64,000 nucleotides of DNA from Mastigias papua (GCA_964019165.1 OZ025282.1:4401131-4465130); one strand, 5' to 3'; counted from the stretch's first letter, positions 1-30,700 are shown. The notes: generated from the sequence alone by a model not told the origin. Made by a program: numbers and translations.

Positions 1-1712
1 CCGACATCTTATAAAAGATTTGCTTTGAAGCGCTTTGCTGAGCTTGCAAATATAAGGTTGTTTCTATATACATGTTAAATGTTTGCCGGTAACTCGACGC
101 AACAATGCGGGAGTAGATCTGAATTAGCAGGCCTTAATCAAAATCGGGATGATGAATTTTTCAGACACTTCACCCCTAATCAAATCACAGCAGGTCTGTC
201 ATAACCAGAAAATTCTCAACACTAGTCTAAGCTTGTGTGTTGATAACTAATACGTAGCTTTAATGTCCGTAAATATTTGCCTTTAAGACGACTTTCTATT
301 TCCCATATAATTGATTTTTGGCTTTTCCAAAGACAAATCCTTTGGCTAAACAGTTGACCTTCTGTTTCAATCTTTTGCATGACTTGAAATAGTAACGTAG
401 AAGAAGAAATGGTGAATAATTATGATGTAAAAACTATGGTTTAGAAACTGGCCATAGCTAGAAGTAGAATGATTCTGGTTTTTCAAAAGAAAAATCTTTT
501 CTAAGTAACCCTAGTCTTCGACACATGAGTTATAAACGATGACGTATAAGTAATGATACAATACTATGATGGAATAATTATCATGGTGTACAAACTTGAC
601 AAAGTGAGAGTATAAAATTTCATTCAAAGACTGGTTTTGTACTGAATTTCCTTGTAAACAACATTGAGCTGGCTTTTTCAATCAATTTTAAGAAAAAAGT
701 GTTCTTATTCTTGCTTCTCTTCTTAACTGACAACTTTTCAATTACTAGAGTGAACAGATAAAAGTTATGGACAAGACGTCTTAGCTTCACTAATATTAAA
801 CTCCTCAAATTAACATTATATTGAAACTGTTTAAAACCTTGATCCATTTGCATTACATTTGTGAAATGTTCTCTTCTATAACCAGAATCCCTGATCAATT
901 AAGTTAGAATTAAGTCTAATGAAAAGAGACATCTAAGCTCATTATAAGCAAAGGAAAGATCTCTTTGCCATCTTTTTCCACAATAGATTCTCGTCAAAAC
1001 AGGAATGCTTAAAACTTTCTTGTCTACCATTTGCAAGCATATTTGAGGGTAGGTTCACTCATTTGTGTAATAAATACGAACAATACAAATAATTATAATG
1101 CAATTAAAAGAAATACTTGTCTAAGCAAATAAGTTAGAGCCAGATATGTATTGGACAATTTTCCAGAGAATATTTCGAGATTTTCCTTAACTCTTAGTAA
1201 TGTCGTTAAGCCAAGGTAGTTTCCTCATAAAATAAGTGGGAAGACAGTAAATCCATATTTCTCGGTAGTCAGAATAATGCACCCTGCAGTCACAATTATA
1301 ATAACTTCATAGCACCCTTCAGCTGCAAATTTTTCTTCCTTCCCTGGTATCAATTCCAAGTATGTTCCAATTTACAATCATCAGAAATCAAAGCATCAAA
1401 TGTGGAGTCAATATTGGCTATCTTTTTCATGTTTCTGGGCTCTGCATTTTTCATGCTATTAAAAAGAACCACTGAATGGCGGCAGTGGTAGTGCCAGACA
1501 TGTTGAAGCTACCAATTAAAAATTCAACATCTTTTTTATACAGAATTTTAGCTGTATTAAGTCTGCAAACATAGCATTTTTGCCTGGCATCACAGCCACT
1601 CCTAAGTAACACGAGAAGGGTGCCCAGTGGGCATCCAAACCCATAGATTTTTGTACATGATCAGAAATCGCATGGACACAGTAAGATCATAGAATAGAAC
1701 AATGAAACAAAC
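1..1712 (-). other. Receptor intron 6 (partial), no feature seen
   Basis: AT-rich sequence downstream of exon 6. I looked on the minus strand for the TM2 exon (EKV/EKI.LGIT) and did not find it. No repeat of note. Confidence 0.7.
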
Positions 1713-18390
<16,678 letters not shown>

Positions 18391-19359
18391 ATTTGATTTG
18401 CAAATGGTTTGCTATCGTTGCAATAAACCAGTGTAGGTACTGGATGAAAGATGAAACTCTACACGGGAATTGCCAGTCGTGCAAACATTTTCGTCTTCAC
18501 TTTTTGCAATAAGTATATCCTGCACAGAAGTATTGAGGAGGTCGCGCTGTCTCTAAATTGTGATCTGCTTTGTTCGTTAGGTGTCCATGATCACCTGTAA
18601 AGTGATGTATTAAGATCGATTATATGCTCGACGCAATGGTGTATACAACAGGTTGAACATGAAGGCTTGTGAGTCTGTGTCCAGTACTTTCCTTACTTCG
18701 GAATACGACCTGTCTGGCGGGCAGAAATGGGAAAGTTTATAATGCTACGTTGCGAGAACACAGCGAAATCCTGCAGCGCAACAACAGCGGAAAGTGGCGT
18801 GAGTGTACAAGATGTTGTTCTTGAATAGAGTGCAATCTTTCCCGTGATCCTTTTCAAATTGGAAACATTTGAAATGCAGCAGCTAGCATGGTTGAAGAAA
18901 ACGCTTAACTCTACAAAGGGATTAATTTGCCTTGAGATAGTAACACAACCAAGTGACCGTACAAACCACGTCACACTTAGGTCCTAGCTTGTCAATGTGT
19001 TCTACTGGTCGGTACTGCTATAAACTACTCTTACTTGCCGCACCATTGAATGAAATATCGTGCTATCTCCCGATTATCTTTGGTTGCATTGTGATTTGGC
19101 TTTGTAATCCATAGGATTACATCATACAGTTCCCTAGCAGCAGTGTAACAGGGTGGTTAACTATTCCAAATGGCTTCTTTAATCGTGATTTTTCACAATG
19201 TTGTTTTGTATTTAATTGCAATATTCTGACTCCTTTGTTAAATCTCGTTGCTTACATGTTAGTGTCACGTTCTAAACAGTGGTTCAAATTGTGTCATCTA
19301 TGATGAAACCGAACGGGTTTAGATATATGAATAGCCTGTTGGTACTACAGAACTTCACT

Positions 19360-19477
19360 GTAACTCGAAAAAGCAGGAACATTCTTTAAGCTTACTAGAA
19401 AGCTTTTTTCTTCGTCCGCCACTCGTAAGAGTATGAAACGTCGGATAACGACCGACAAGAGAACCAAAGTATATAGC
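19360..19477 (-). repeat. Dispersed element copy, minus strand, with hammerhead-like core
   Basis: On the minus strand it runs GCTATATACTTTGGTTC, TCGGTCGTTATCCGACGTTTCATACTC, then TTAAAGAATGTTCC and CGAGTTACAGTGAAGTT. It aligns through its whole length with the plus-strand copy at 20009-20145, so the two form a spaced inverted pair about 530 bp apart. The class is unknown. Confidence 0.6.
19391..19435 (-). ncRNA. Hammerhead-like motif, copy 3 (degenerate)
   Basis: The minus strand reads CATACT-CTTACGA-GTGGCGGAC-GAA-GAAA-AAAGC-TTTC-T-AGTAAG. Stem III pairs GAAA with TTTC and stem I pairs TACT with AGTA, both perfect. The core has CTTACGA instead of CUGANGA, and the first pair of stem III is G-C instead of A-U, so catalysis is unlikely. 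Confidence 0.25.
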
Positions 19478-20008
19478 CAGATCAAGCACGCCAGAGTCGG
19501 GAGGCTGGATAGCTACAGCTCCCCCTCCAAATTTTCTGTCAATGTTTGATGTCAAGATTGAGTTATTCGATCCAAGTGAAATGTGAATTTCTTTTTTCCA
19601 TGTTAAAGTTCACTCACCTTCAAAAAGTGCCAGTGGCGGAGTCATCAGGGCCTATTGGAGGTAAATACCCGAAGCTTTTTCAAAACGTTGAGCTATAGAC
19701 TGGTCCAAAAGTCTCATAAATATGTAAAGTCAAGGAGGGCCTGTGTTCTTGGTCACCTAGCGCTAACGTTTACCATGATCTCATTGCTCTGAAAACGTGT
19801 GTCTCTATCATTTTGCCTCGTCGGGCAACAATCTCTATAGAGAAGCTAAGAGGACTTTTCAATTATCTCACAAACATTTCAATGATTTCATCTGCCTTGA
19901 CCCCCTGCTCGCTCCCCTACATCCATTGCTGCATACTCCCATACAGATTTGCAGCTCACCCCCCAATCAGCTCCCTACTCAAAAATGTGCTCCTGCAGCC
20001 CTGTAGAT

Positions 20009-20145
20009 GCTAGATATTTCGGTTCATCTTTCGGTCATTCTCTGATGTTTCATACTCTGACGAGTGTCAGACGAAAAAAACCTTTTCAGAATCCCTAAAG
20101 AATGTTCCCGCTTATTCGAGCTATAGTGGAGTTGAGATGTAGTAG
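20009..20145 (+). repeat. Dispersed element copy, plus strand, with hammerhead-like core
   Basis: It reads GCTAGATATTTCGGTTC, TCGGTCATTCTCTGATGTTTCATACTC, then CTAAAGAATGTTCCCGCTT and CGAGCTATAGTGGAGTT. It is homologous to 19477-19360 on the minus strand, and its CATACTCTGACGAGTGTC segment is shared with 12451-12468. Confidence 0.6.
20051..20092 (+). ncRNA. Hammerhead-like motif, copy 2 (intact core)
   Basis: It reads CATACT-CTGACGA-GTGTCAGAC-GAAA-AAAACCTTTT-C-AGAATC. Both core blocks, CUGANGA and GAAA, are present, and a C stands at the cleavage-site position after the short A/T stem III. Stem I (ATACT with AGAAT) has one mismatch in five, and stem II is only 2 bp by simple pairing. It is the only copy of the three with an intact core. 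Activity is unproven. Confidence 0.3.
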
Positions 20146-21794
20146 AAAATTTGAAGGACAGAAGTTCTTTGAATTTACAAGCTATTGGGGAAATTCCCGA
20201 TCCAGCTCGTAACTTTCCCACTAGTTGGCCTATGATTTCCAACTAGCAAGTTCCCTCTGTTTAAGATCGATTAAAATTAATTTTGATTTGCACTCGTGCA
20301 CTGCTCGTGTGTCAAAGTATTCTTTGCTCCCTTTGTCTCCTCATTGTCAATATACATATTGAAAGCCACGGGAATATTCTGCAACGAACTTCCCAAACCA
20401 CTTCCACAGTTGTGATGCCTATGTGGCCAAACTCTCTACCAGTCAAAATTCCTCAGAAGATCCCCCGACGAAGGAGCATTTACAACCCATAGGCGATGAT
20501 GGACATAGAGGGCAAAAGATAATGACCTTGATCTATCGAGAGTTGTTGTAAACCTTTAGGGAGGCATCAGTGGTAAATTTGGCGACTCATGTAAAATAAA
20601 TTTGTTGACTATCAATATTTTAATCCCTAGAATCTTCCCACTACCTATATGCCAAAATGCGAAAGAATTGTTTCTATAGGGGCAATTGCCCCCTTGCTTA
20701 CCCTAAAAGCTGCTTTTGGTCTTAACGTATAAAATGAAGATGCTAATATGAGTGTACATCTGAAAATTGCATTAGGTCAGTTGTATTAGTTACACTATGT
20801 TTGTCACTTCGTATAAAGAAATTGGGGTTCATTCGATGCAGCTGTTAGATCTTAGATTTGTGTTCACTGTGGAAGGAAAGTAAAAATACCAAACACAGAA
20901 TCAATCAAACAAGTGACGTCAAATTGGTCTCCGGAGGGGCCAAGGGCTGGAACCGAGATCACAAAAAGAGTAGATTTGCAACAATCATCTATTGACCAAA
21001 AACATAGGCATGGATGGGTGGTAACTATAAAGTCATGGATCCAGATTGAAAATAGGCAAGGATAACATATATCTAGTGATCTAGAGAGGGGGCAACCTGA
21101 AAGAATGATGACAGAAATGGTCACTGAATAATTTAAATAGATTCGAAAATCAAGTTTTCTATATATTACTGAACAGTTATGTCGACACAGACTATATAAT
21201 CAGATTACAGGTTATCACCTAAACATCTTGCAGCCTTATCTCTAAATGACCAACGAAGGTGCAGTGGGAGCTCTTGAAAAGAGGCCAGTCACTTGACTTT
21301 AATTAACGGTAATGACTTGCTGGCAAATAGAACAGCTTACATACATCATATCAAAACATAAAAACAATTTCATGACTGTAGTGATAGCCGCCTAAATGCT
21401 AACTCTACATAATCATATTACAACTACAGCACAGACATACTGAATACAATGAGGTATTCTTGACCAAAAAGTAAGGCTATAGCCTTGGTATTTTACTCAC
21501 AAATGACCAAATTTGACATTGATTGATTTTGATTACAGATTGACACGTGATGAAAATGAGGCATTTTTGGCCAAAACGTAAGGCTATAGTCTTGGTATTT
21601 TGCTCAGAACTGACCAAATTTGAAATTGATTGATTTTGATTGCAGATTGAAAAGTGATGAAAATGAGGCATTTTTGGCCAAAACGTAAGGCTATAGTCTT
21701 GGTATTTTGCTCAGAACTGACCACATTTGAAATTGATTGATTTTGATTGCAGATTGAAAAGTGATGAAAATGAGGCATTTTTGGCCAAAAAGTA

Positions 21795-24700
21795 AGGCTA
21801 TAGCCTTGGTATTTTGCTCAAAACTGACCAAATTTGAAATTGATTGATTTTGATTGCAGATTGAAAAGTGATGAAAATGAGGCATTTTTGCCCAATAAGT
21901 AAGGCTATAGCCTTGGTATTTTGCTCAAAAATGACCAAATTTGAAATTGATTGATTTTGATTGCAGATTGAAATGTGATGAAAATCAGGCATTTTTGGCC
22001 AAAAAGTAAGGCTATAGCCTTGGTATTTTGCTCAAAAATGACCAAATTTGAAATTGATTGATTTTGATTGCAGATTGAAATGTGATGAAAATGAGGCATT
22101 TTTGGCCAAAAAGTAAGGCTATAGCCTTGGTATTTTGCTCACAACTGACCAAATTTGAAATTGATTGATTTTGATTGCAGATTGAAAAGTGATGAAAATG
22201 AGGCATTTTTGGCCAAAAAGTAAGGCTATAGCCTTGGTATTTTGCTCAAACATGACCAAATTTGAAATTGATTGATTTTCATTGCAGATTGAAAAGTGAT
22301 GACAATGAGGCATTTTTGGCCAAAAAGTAAGGCTATAGCCTTGGTATTTTGCTCAAAAATGACCAAATTTGAAATTGATTGATTTTGATTGCAGATTGAA
22401 ATGTGATGAAAATGAGGCATTTTTGGCCAAAAAGTAAGGCTATAGCCTTGGTATTTTGCTCAAAACTGACCAAATTTGAAATTGATTGATTTTGATTGCA
22501 GATTGAAAAGTGATGAAAATGAGGCATTTTTGGCCAAAAAGTAAGGCTATAGCCTTGGTATTTTGGTGAAAAATGACCAAATTTGAAATTGATTGATTTT
22601 GATTGCAGATTGAAAAGTGATGAAAATGAGACATTTTTGGCCAAAAAGTAAGGCTATAGCCTTGGTATTTTGCTCAAAAATGACCAAATTTGAAATTGAT
22701 TGATTTTGATTGCAGATTGAAATGTGATGAAAATCAGGCATTTTTGGCCAAAAAGTAAGGCTATAGCCTTGGTATTTTGCTCAAAAATGACCAAATTTGA
22801 AATTGATTGATTTTGATTGCAGATTGAAATGTGATGACAATGAGGCATTTTTGGCCAAAAAGTAAGGCTATAGCCATGGTATTTTGCTCAAAAATGACCA
22901 AATTTGAAATTGATTGATTTTGATTGCAGATTGAAAAGTGATGAAAATGAGGCAGTTTTGGTCGAAAAGTAAGGCTATAGCCTTGGTAGTTTGCTCAAAA
23001 ATGACCAAATTTGAAATTGAGTGATTTTGATTGCAGATTGAAAAGAGATGACAATGAGGCAGTTTTGGCCAAAAAGTAAGGATATAGCCTTGGTATTTTG
23101 CTCAAAAATGACCAAATTTGAAATTGATTGATTTTGATTGCAAATTAAAACATTGATGAGATTGAGGCAGTTTTGGCCAGAAAGTAAGGCCATAGCCGTG
23201 GTATTTTGCTGAAAAATGACCAAATTTGAAATTGATTGATGTTGATTGCAGATTGAAATGTGATGACAATGAGGCATTTTTGGCCAAAAAGTAAGGCTAT
23301 AGCCATGGTATTTTGCTCAAAAATGACCAAATTTGAAATTGATTGATTTTGATTGCAGATTGAAAAGTGATGAAAATGAGGCAGTTTTGGTCGAAAAGTA
23401 AGGCTATAGCCTTGGTAGTTTGCTCAAAAATGACCAAATTTGAAATTGAGTGATTTTGATTGCAGATTGAAAAGAGATGACAATGAGGCAGTTTTGGCCA
23501 AAAAGTAAGGCTATAGCCTTGGTATTTTGCTCAAAAATGACCAAATTTGAAATTGATTGATTTTGATTGCAAATTAAAAAATTGATGAGATTGAGGCAGT
23601 TTTGGCCAGAAAGTAAGGCCATAGCCTTGGTATTTTGCTGAAAAATGACCAAATTTGAAATTGATTGATGTTGATTGCAGATTGAAAAGTGATGACAATG
23701 AGGCATTTTTGGCCAAAAAGTAAGGCTATAGCCTTGGTATTTTGCTCAAAAATGACCAAATTTGAAATTGATTGATTTTGATTGCAGATTGAAAAGTGAT
23801 GAATATGAGGCATTTTTGGCCAAAAAGTAAGGATACAGCCTTGGTATTTTGCTCAAAAATGACCAAATTTGAAATTGATTGATTTTGATTGCAGATTGAA
23901 AAATTGATGAGAATGAGGCAGTTTTGGCCAGAAAGTAAGGCTATAGCCTTCGTATTTTGCTCAAAAATGACCAAATTTGAAATTGATTGATTTTGATTGC
24001 AAATTAAAAAATTGATGAGAATGAGGCAGTTTTGGCCAGAAAGTAAGGCTATAGCCTTGGTATTTTGCTCAAAAATGACCAAATTTGAAATTGATTGATT
24101 TTGATTACAGATTGAAATGTGATGAAAATGAGGCATTTTTGGCCAAAAAGTAAGGCTATAGCCTTGGTATTTTGCTCAAACATCACCAAATTTGAAATTG
24201 ATTGATTTTGATTGCAGATTGAAAAGTGATGAAAATGAGGCAGTTTTGGTCTAAAAGTAAGGCTATAGCCTTGGTAGTTTGCTCAAAAATGACCAAATTT
24301 GAAATTGAGTGATTTTGATTGCAGATTGAAAAGAGATGACAATGAGGCAGTTTTGGCCAAAAAGTAAGGCTATAGCCTTGGTATTTTGCTCAAAAATGAC
24401 CAAATTTGAAATTGATTGATTTTGATTGCAAATTAAAAAATTGATGAGATTGAGGCAGTTTTGGCCAGAAAGTAAGGCCATAGCCTTGGTATTTTGCTGA
24501 AAAATGACCAAATTTGAAATTGATTGATGTTGATTGCAGATTGAAAAGTGATGACAATGAGGCATTTTTGGCCAAAAAGTAAGGCTATAGCCTTGGTATT
24601 TTGCTCAAAAATGACCAAATTCGAAATTGATTGATTTTGATTGCAGATTGAAAAGTGATGAAAATGAGGCATTTTTGGCCAAAAAGTAAGGATATAGCCT

Positions 24701-27700
24701 TGGTATTTTGCTCAAAAATGACCAAATTTGAAATTGATTGATTTTGATTGCAGATTGAAAAGAGATGACAATGAGGCAGTTTTGGCCAAGAAGTAAGGCT
24801 ATAGCCTTGGTATTTTGCTCAAAAATGACCAAATTTGAAATTGATTGATTTTGATTGCAGATTGAAAAGTGATGAAAATGAGGCATTTTTGGCCAAAAAG
24901 TAAGGCTATAGCCTTCGTATTTTGCTCAAAAATGACCAAATTTGAAATTGATTGATTTTGATTGCAGATTGAAATGTGATGAAAATCAGGCATTTTTGGC
25001 CAAAAAGTAAGGCTATAGCCTTGGTATTTTGCTCAAAAATGACCAAATTTGAAATTGATTGATTTTGATTGCAGATTGAAATGTGATGACAATGAGGCAT
25101 TTTTGGCCAAAAAGTAAGGCTATAGCCATGGTATTTTGCTCAAAAATGACCAAATTTGAAATTGATTGATTTTGATTGCAGATTGAAAAGTGATGAAAAT
25201 GAGGCAGTTTTGGTCGAAAAGTAAGGCTATAGCCTTGGTAGTTTGCTCAAAAATGACCAAATTTGAAATTGAGTGATTTTGATTGCAGATTGAAAAGAGA
25301 TGACAATGAGGCAGTTTTGGCCAAAAAGTAAGGCTATAGCCTTGGTATTTTGCTCAAAAATGACCAAATTTGAAATTGATTGATTTTGATTGCAAATTAA
25401 AACATTGATGAGATTGAGGCAGTTTTGGCCAGAAAGTAGGGCCATAGCCTTGGTATTTTGCTGAAAAATGACCAAATTTGAAATTGATTGATGTTGATTG
25501 CAGATTGAAAAGTGATGACAATGAGGCATTTTTGGCCAAAAAGTAAGGCTATAGCCTTGGTATTTTGCTCAAAAATGACCAAATTTGAAATTGATTGATT
25601 TTGATTGCAGATTGAAAAGTGATGAATATGAGGCATTTTTGGCCAAAAAGTAAGGATATAGCCTTGGTATTTTGCTCAAAAATGACCAAATTTGAAATTG
25701 ATTGATTTTGATTGCAGATTGAAAAATTGATGAGAATGAGGCAGTTTTGGCCAGAAAGTAAGGCTATAGCCTTCGTATTTTGCTCAAAAATGACCAAATT
25801 TGAAATTGATTGATTTTGATTGCAAATTAAAAAATTGATGAGAATGAGGCAGTTTTGGCCAGAAAGTAAGGCTATAGCCTTGGTATTTTGCTCAAAAATG
25901 ACCAAATTTGAAATTGATTGATTTTGATTACAGATTGAAATGTGATGAAAATGAGGCATTTTTGGCCAAAAAGTAAGGCTATAGCCTTGGTATTTTGCTC
26001 AAAAATCACCAAATTTGAAATTGATTGATTTTGATTGCAGATTGAAAAGTGATGAAAATGAGGCAGTTTTGGTCTAAAAGTAAGGCTATAGCCTTGGTAG
26101 TTTGCTCAAAAATGACCAAATTTGAAATTGAGTGATTTTGATTGCAGATTGAAAAGAGATGACAATGAGGCAGTTTTGGCCAAAAAGTAAGGCTATAGCC
26201 TTGGTATTTTGCTCAAAAATGACCAAATTTGAAATTGATTGATTTTGATTGCAAATTAAAAAATTGATGAGATTGAGGCAGTTTTGGCCAGAAAGTAAGG
26301 CCATAGCCTTGGTATTTTGCTGAAAAATGACCAAATTTGAAATTGATTGATGTTGATTGCAGATTGAAAAGTGATGACAATGAGGCATTTTTGGCCAAAA
26401 AGTAAGGCTATAGCCTTGGTATTTTGCTCAAAAATGACCAAATTCGAAATTGATTGATTTTGATTGCAGATTGAAAAGTGATGAAAATGAGGCATTTTTG
26501 GCCAAAAAGTAAGGATATAGCCTTGGTATTTTGCTCAAAAATGACCAAATTTGAAATTGATTGATTTTGATTGCAGATTGAAAAGTGATGAATATGAGGC
26601 ATTTTTGGCCAAAAAGTAAGGATATAGCCTTGGTATTTTGCTCAAAAATGACCAAATTTGAAATTGATTGATTTTGATTGCAGATTGAAAAATTGATGAG
26701 AATGAGGCAGTTTTGGCCAGAAAGTAAGGCTATAGCCTTCGTATTTTGCTCAAAAATGACCAAATTTGAAATTGATTGATTTTGATTGCAAATTAAAAAA
26801 TTGATGAGAATGAGGCAGTTTTGGCCAGAAAGTAAGGCTATAGCCTTGGTATTTTGCTCAAAAATGACCAAATTTGAAATTGATTGATTTTGATTACAGA
26901 TTGAAATGTGATGAAAATGAGGCATTTTTGGCCAAAAAGTAAGGCTATAGCCTTGGTATTTTGCTCAAAAATCACCAAATTTGAAATTGATTGATTTTGA
27001 TTGCAGATTGAAAAGTGATGAAAATGAGGCAGTTTTGGTCTAAAAGTAAGGCTATAGCCTTGGTAGTTTGCTCAAAAATGACCAAATTTGAAATTGAGTG
27101 ATTTTGATTGCAGATTGAAAAGAGATGACAATGAGGCAGTTTTGGCCAAAAAGTAAGGCTATAGCCTTGGTATTTTGCTCAAAAATGACCAAATTTGAAA
27201 TTGATTGATTTTGATTGCAAATTAAAAAATTGATGAGATTGAGGCAGTTTTGGCCAGAAAGTAAGGCCATAGCCTTGGTATTTTGCTGAAAAATGACCAA
27301 ATTTGAAATTGATTGATGTTGATTGCAGATTGAAAAGTGATGACAATGAGGCATTTTTGGCCAAAAAGTAAGGCTATAGCCTTGGTATTTTGCTCAAAAA
27401 TGACCAAATTCGAAATTGATTGATTTTGATTGCAGATTGAAAAGTGATGAAAATGAGGCATTTTTGGCCAAAAAGTAAGGATATAGCCTTGGTATTTTGC
27501 TCAAAAATGACCAAATTTGAAATTGATTGATTTTGATTGCAGATTGAAAAGAGATGACAATGAGGCAGTTTTGGCCAAGAAGTAAGGCTATAGCCTTGGT
27601 ATTTTGCTGAAAAATGACCAAATTTGAAATTGATTGATTTTGATTGCAGATTGAAAAGTGATGAAAATGAGGCATTTTTGGCCAAAAAGTAAGGCTATAG

Positions 27701-30700
27701 CCTTGGTATTTTGCTCAAAAATGACCAAATTTGAAATTGATTGATTTTGATTGCAGATTGAAAAGTGATGAATATGAGGCATTTTTGGCCAAAAAGTAAG
27801 GATATAGCCTTGGTATTTTGCTCAAAAATGACCAAATTTGAAATTGATTGATTTTGATTGCAGATTGAAAAATTGATGAGAATGAGGCAGTTTTGGCCAG
27901 AAAGTAAGGCTATAGCCTTCGTATTTTGCTCAAAAATGACCAAATTTGAAATTGATTGATTTTGATTGCAAATTAAAAAATTGATGAGAATGAGGCAGTT
28001 TTGGCCAGAAAGTAAGGCTATAGCCTTGGTATTTTGCTCAAAAATGACCAAATTTGAAATTGATTGATTTTGATTACAGATTGAAATGTGATGAAAATGA
28101 GGCATTTTTGGCCAAAAAGTAAGGCTATAGCCTTGGTATTTTGCTCAAAAATCACCAAATTTGAAATTGATTGATTTTGATTGCAGATTGAAAAGTGATG
28201 AAAATGAGGCAGTTTTGGTCTAAAAGTAAGGCTATAGCCTTGGTAGTTTGCTCAAAAATGACCAAATTTGAAATTGAGTGATTTTGATTGCAGATTGAAA
28301 AGAGATGACAATGAGGCAGTTTTGGCCAAAAAGTAAGGCTATAGCCTTGGTATTTTGCTCAAAAATGACCAAATTTGAAATTGATTGATTTTGATTGCAA
28401 ATTAAAAAATTGATGAGATTGAGGCAGTTTTGGCCAGAAAGTAAGGCCATAGCCTTGGTATTTTGCTGAAAAATGACCAAATTTGAAATTGATTGATGTT
28501 GATTGCAGATTGAAAAGTGATGACAATGAGGCATTTTTGGCCAAAAAGTAAGGCTATAGCCTTGGTATTTTGCTCAAAAATGACCAAATTCGAAATTGAT
28601 TGATTTTGATTGCAGATTGAAAAGTGATGAAAATGAGGCATTTTTGGCCAAAAAGTAAGGATATAGCCTTGGTATTTTGCTCAAAAATGACCAAATTTGA
28701 AATTGATTGATTTTGATTGCAGATTGAAAAGAGATGACAATGAGGCAGTTTTGGCCAAGAAGTAAGGCTATAGCCTTGGTATTTTGCTGAAAAATGACCA
28801 AATTTGAAATTGATTGATTTTGATTGCAGATTGAAAAGTGATGAAAATGAGGCATTTTTGGCCAAAAAGTAAGGCTATAGCCTTCGTATTTTGCTCAAAA
28901 ATGACCAAATTTGAAATTGATTGATTTTGATTGCAGATTGAAATGTGATGAAAATGAGGCATTTTTGGCCAAAAAGTAAGGCTATAGCCATGGTATTTTG
29001 CTCAAAAATGACCAAATTTGAAATTGATTGATTTTGATTGCAGATTGAAATGTGATGAAAATGAGGCATTTTTGGCCAAAAAGTAAGGCTATAGCCTTGG
29101 TATTTTGCTCAAAAATGACCAAATTTGAAATTGATTGATTTTGATTGCAGATTGAAAAGTGATGACAATGAGGCAGTTTTGGTCGAAAAGTAAGGCTATA
29201 GCCTTGGTATTTTGCTCAAAAATGACCAAATTTGAAATTGATTGATTTTGATTGCAGATTGACAAGAGATGACAATGAGGCAGTTTTGGCCAAAAAGTAA
29301 GGCTATAGCCTTGGTATTTTGCTCAAAACTGACCAAATTTGAAATTGATTGATTTTGATTGCAGATTGAAAAGTGATGAAAATGAGGCATTTTTGGCCAA
29401 AAAGTAAGGATATAGCCTTGGTATTTTGCTCAAAAATGACCAAATTTGAAATTGATTGATTTTGATTGCAGATTGAAAAGAGATGACAATGAGGCAGTTT
29501 TGGCCAAAAAGTAAGGCTATAGCCTTGGTATTTTGCTCAAAAATGACCAAATTTGAAATTGATTGATTTTGATTGCAAATTAGAAAATTGATGACAATGA
29601 GGCAGTTTTGGCCAAAAAGTAAGGCTATAGCCTTGGTATTTTGCTCAAAAATGACCAAATTTGAAATTGATTGATTTTGATTGCAAATTAGAAAATTGAT
29701 GAGAATGAGGCAGTTTTGGCCAGAAAGTAAGGCTATAGCCTTCGTATTTTGCTCAAAAATGACCAACTTTAAAATTGATTGATTTTGATTGCAAATTAAA
29801 AAATTGATGAGAATGAGGCAGTTTTGGCCAGAAAGTAAGGCTATAGCCTTGGTATTTTGCTCAAAAATGACCAAATTTGAAATTGATTGATTTTGATTGC
29901 AGATTAAACAATTGTTGAGAATGAGCATTTTTGGCCAAAAAGTAAGGCTATAGCCTTGGTATTTTGCTCAAAAATGACCAAATTTGAAATTGATTGATTT
30001 TGATTGCAGATTGAAAAGTGATGAAAATGAGGCAGTTGTGGTCGAAAAGTAAGGCTATAGCCTTGGTATTTTGCTCAAAAATGACCAAATTTGAAATTGA
30101 TTCATTTTGATTGCAGATTGAAAAGAGATGACAATGAGGTAGTTTTGGCCAAAAAGTAAGGCTATAGCCTTGGTATTTTGCTCAAAAATGACCAAATTTG
30201 AAATTGATTGATTTTGATTGCAAATTAAAAAATTGATGAGATTGAGGCAGTTTTGGCCAGAAAGTAAGGCCATAGCCTTGGTATTTTTCTGAAAAATGAC
30301 CAAATTTGAAATTGATTGATGTTGATTGCAGATTGAAAAGTGATGACAATCAGGCATTTTTGGCCAAAAAGTAAGGCTATAGCCTTGGTAGTTTGCTCAA
30401 AAATGACCAAATTTGACATTGATTGATTTTGATTGCAGATTGAAAAGTGATGAAAATGAGGCATTTTTGGCCAAAAAGTAAAGATATAGCCTTGGTATTT
30501 TGCTCAAAAATGACCAAATTTGAAATTGATTGATTTTGATTGCAGATTGAAAAGAGATGACAATGAGGCAGTTTTGGCCAAAAAGTAAGGCTATAGCCTT
30601 GGTATTTTGCTCACAACTGACCAAATTTGAAATTGATTGATTTTGATTGCAGATTGAAAAGTGATGAAAATGAGGCATTTTTGGCCAAAAAGTAAGGCTA

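Larger units (their letters stand above)
18391..21445. other. Region upstream of the receptor signal exon, no gene seen
   Basis: 3055 bp between the receptor start codon and the satellite edge. It should contain the receptor's promoter and any 5' untranslated exons, but I cannot place them. It carries two copies of a dispersed element with hammerhead-like cores and a 14-bp perfect palindrome, GGGGCAATTGCCCC, at 20679-20692. The open frames here show no family motif. Confidence 0.6.

Noticed and set aside
19605..19650. Second hammerhead or coding exon (CTGATGACTCCGCC...GAAG|GTGAGT on the minus strand)
   Set aside because: There is no GAAA block with a proper stem II, and the exon-like donor has no matching acceptor or recognisable protein.
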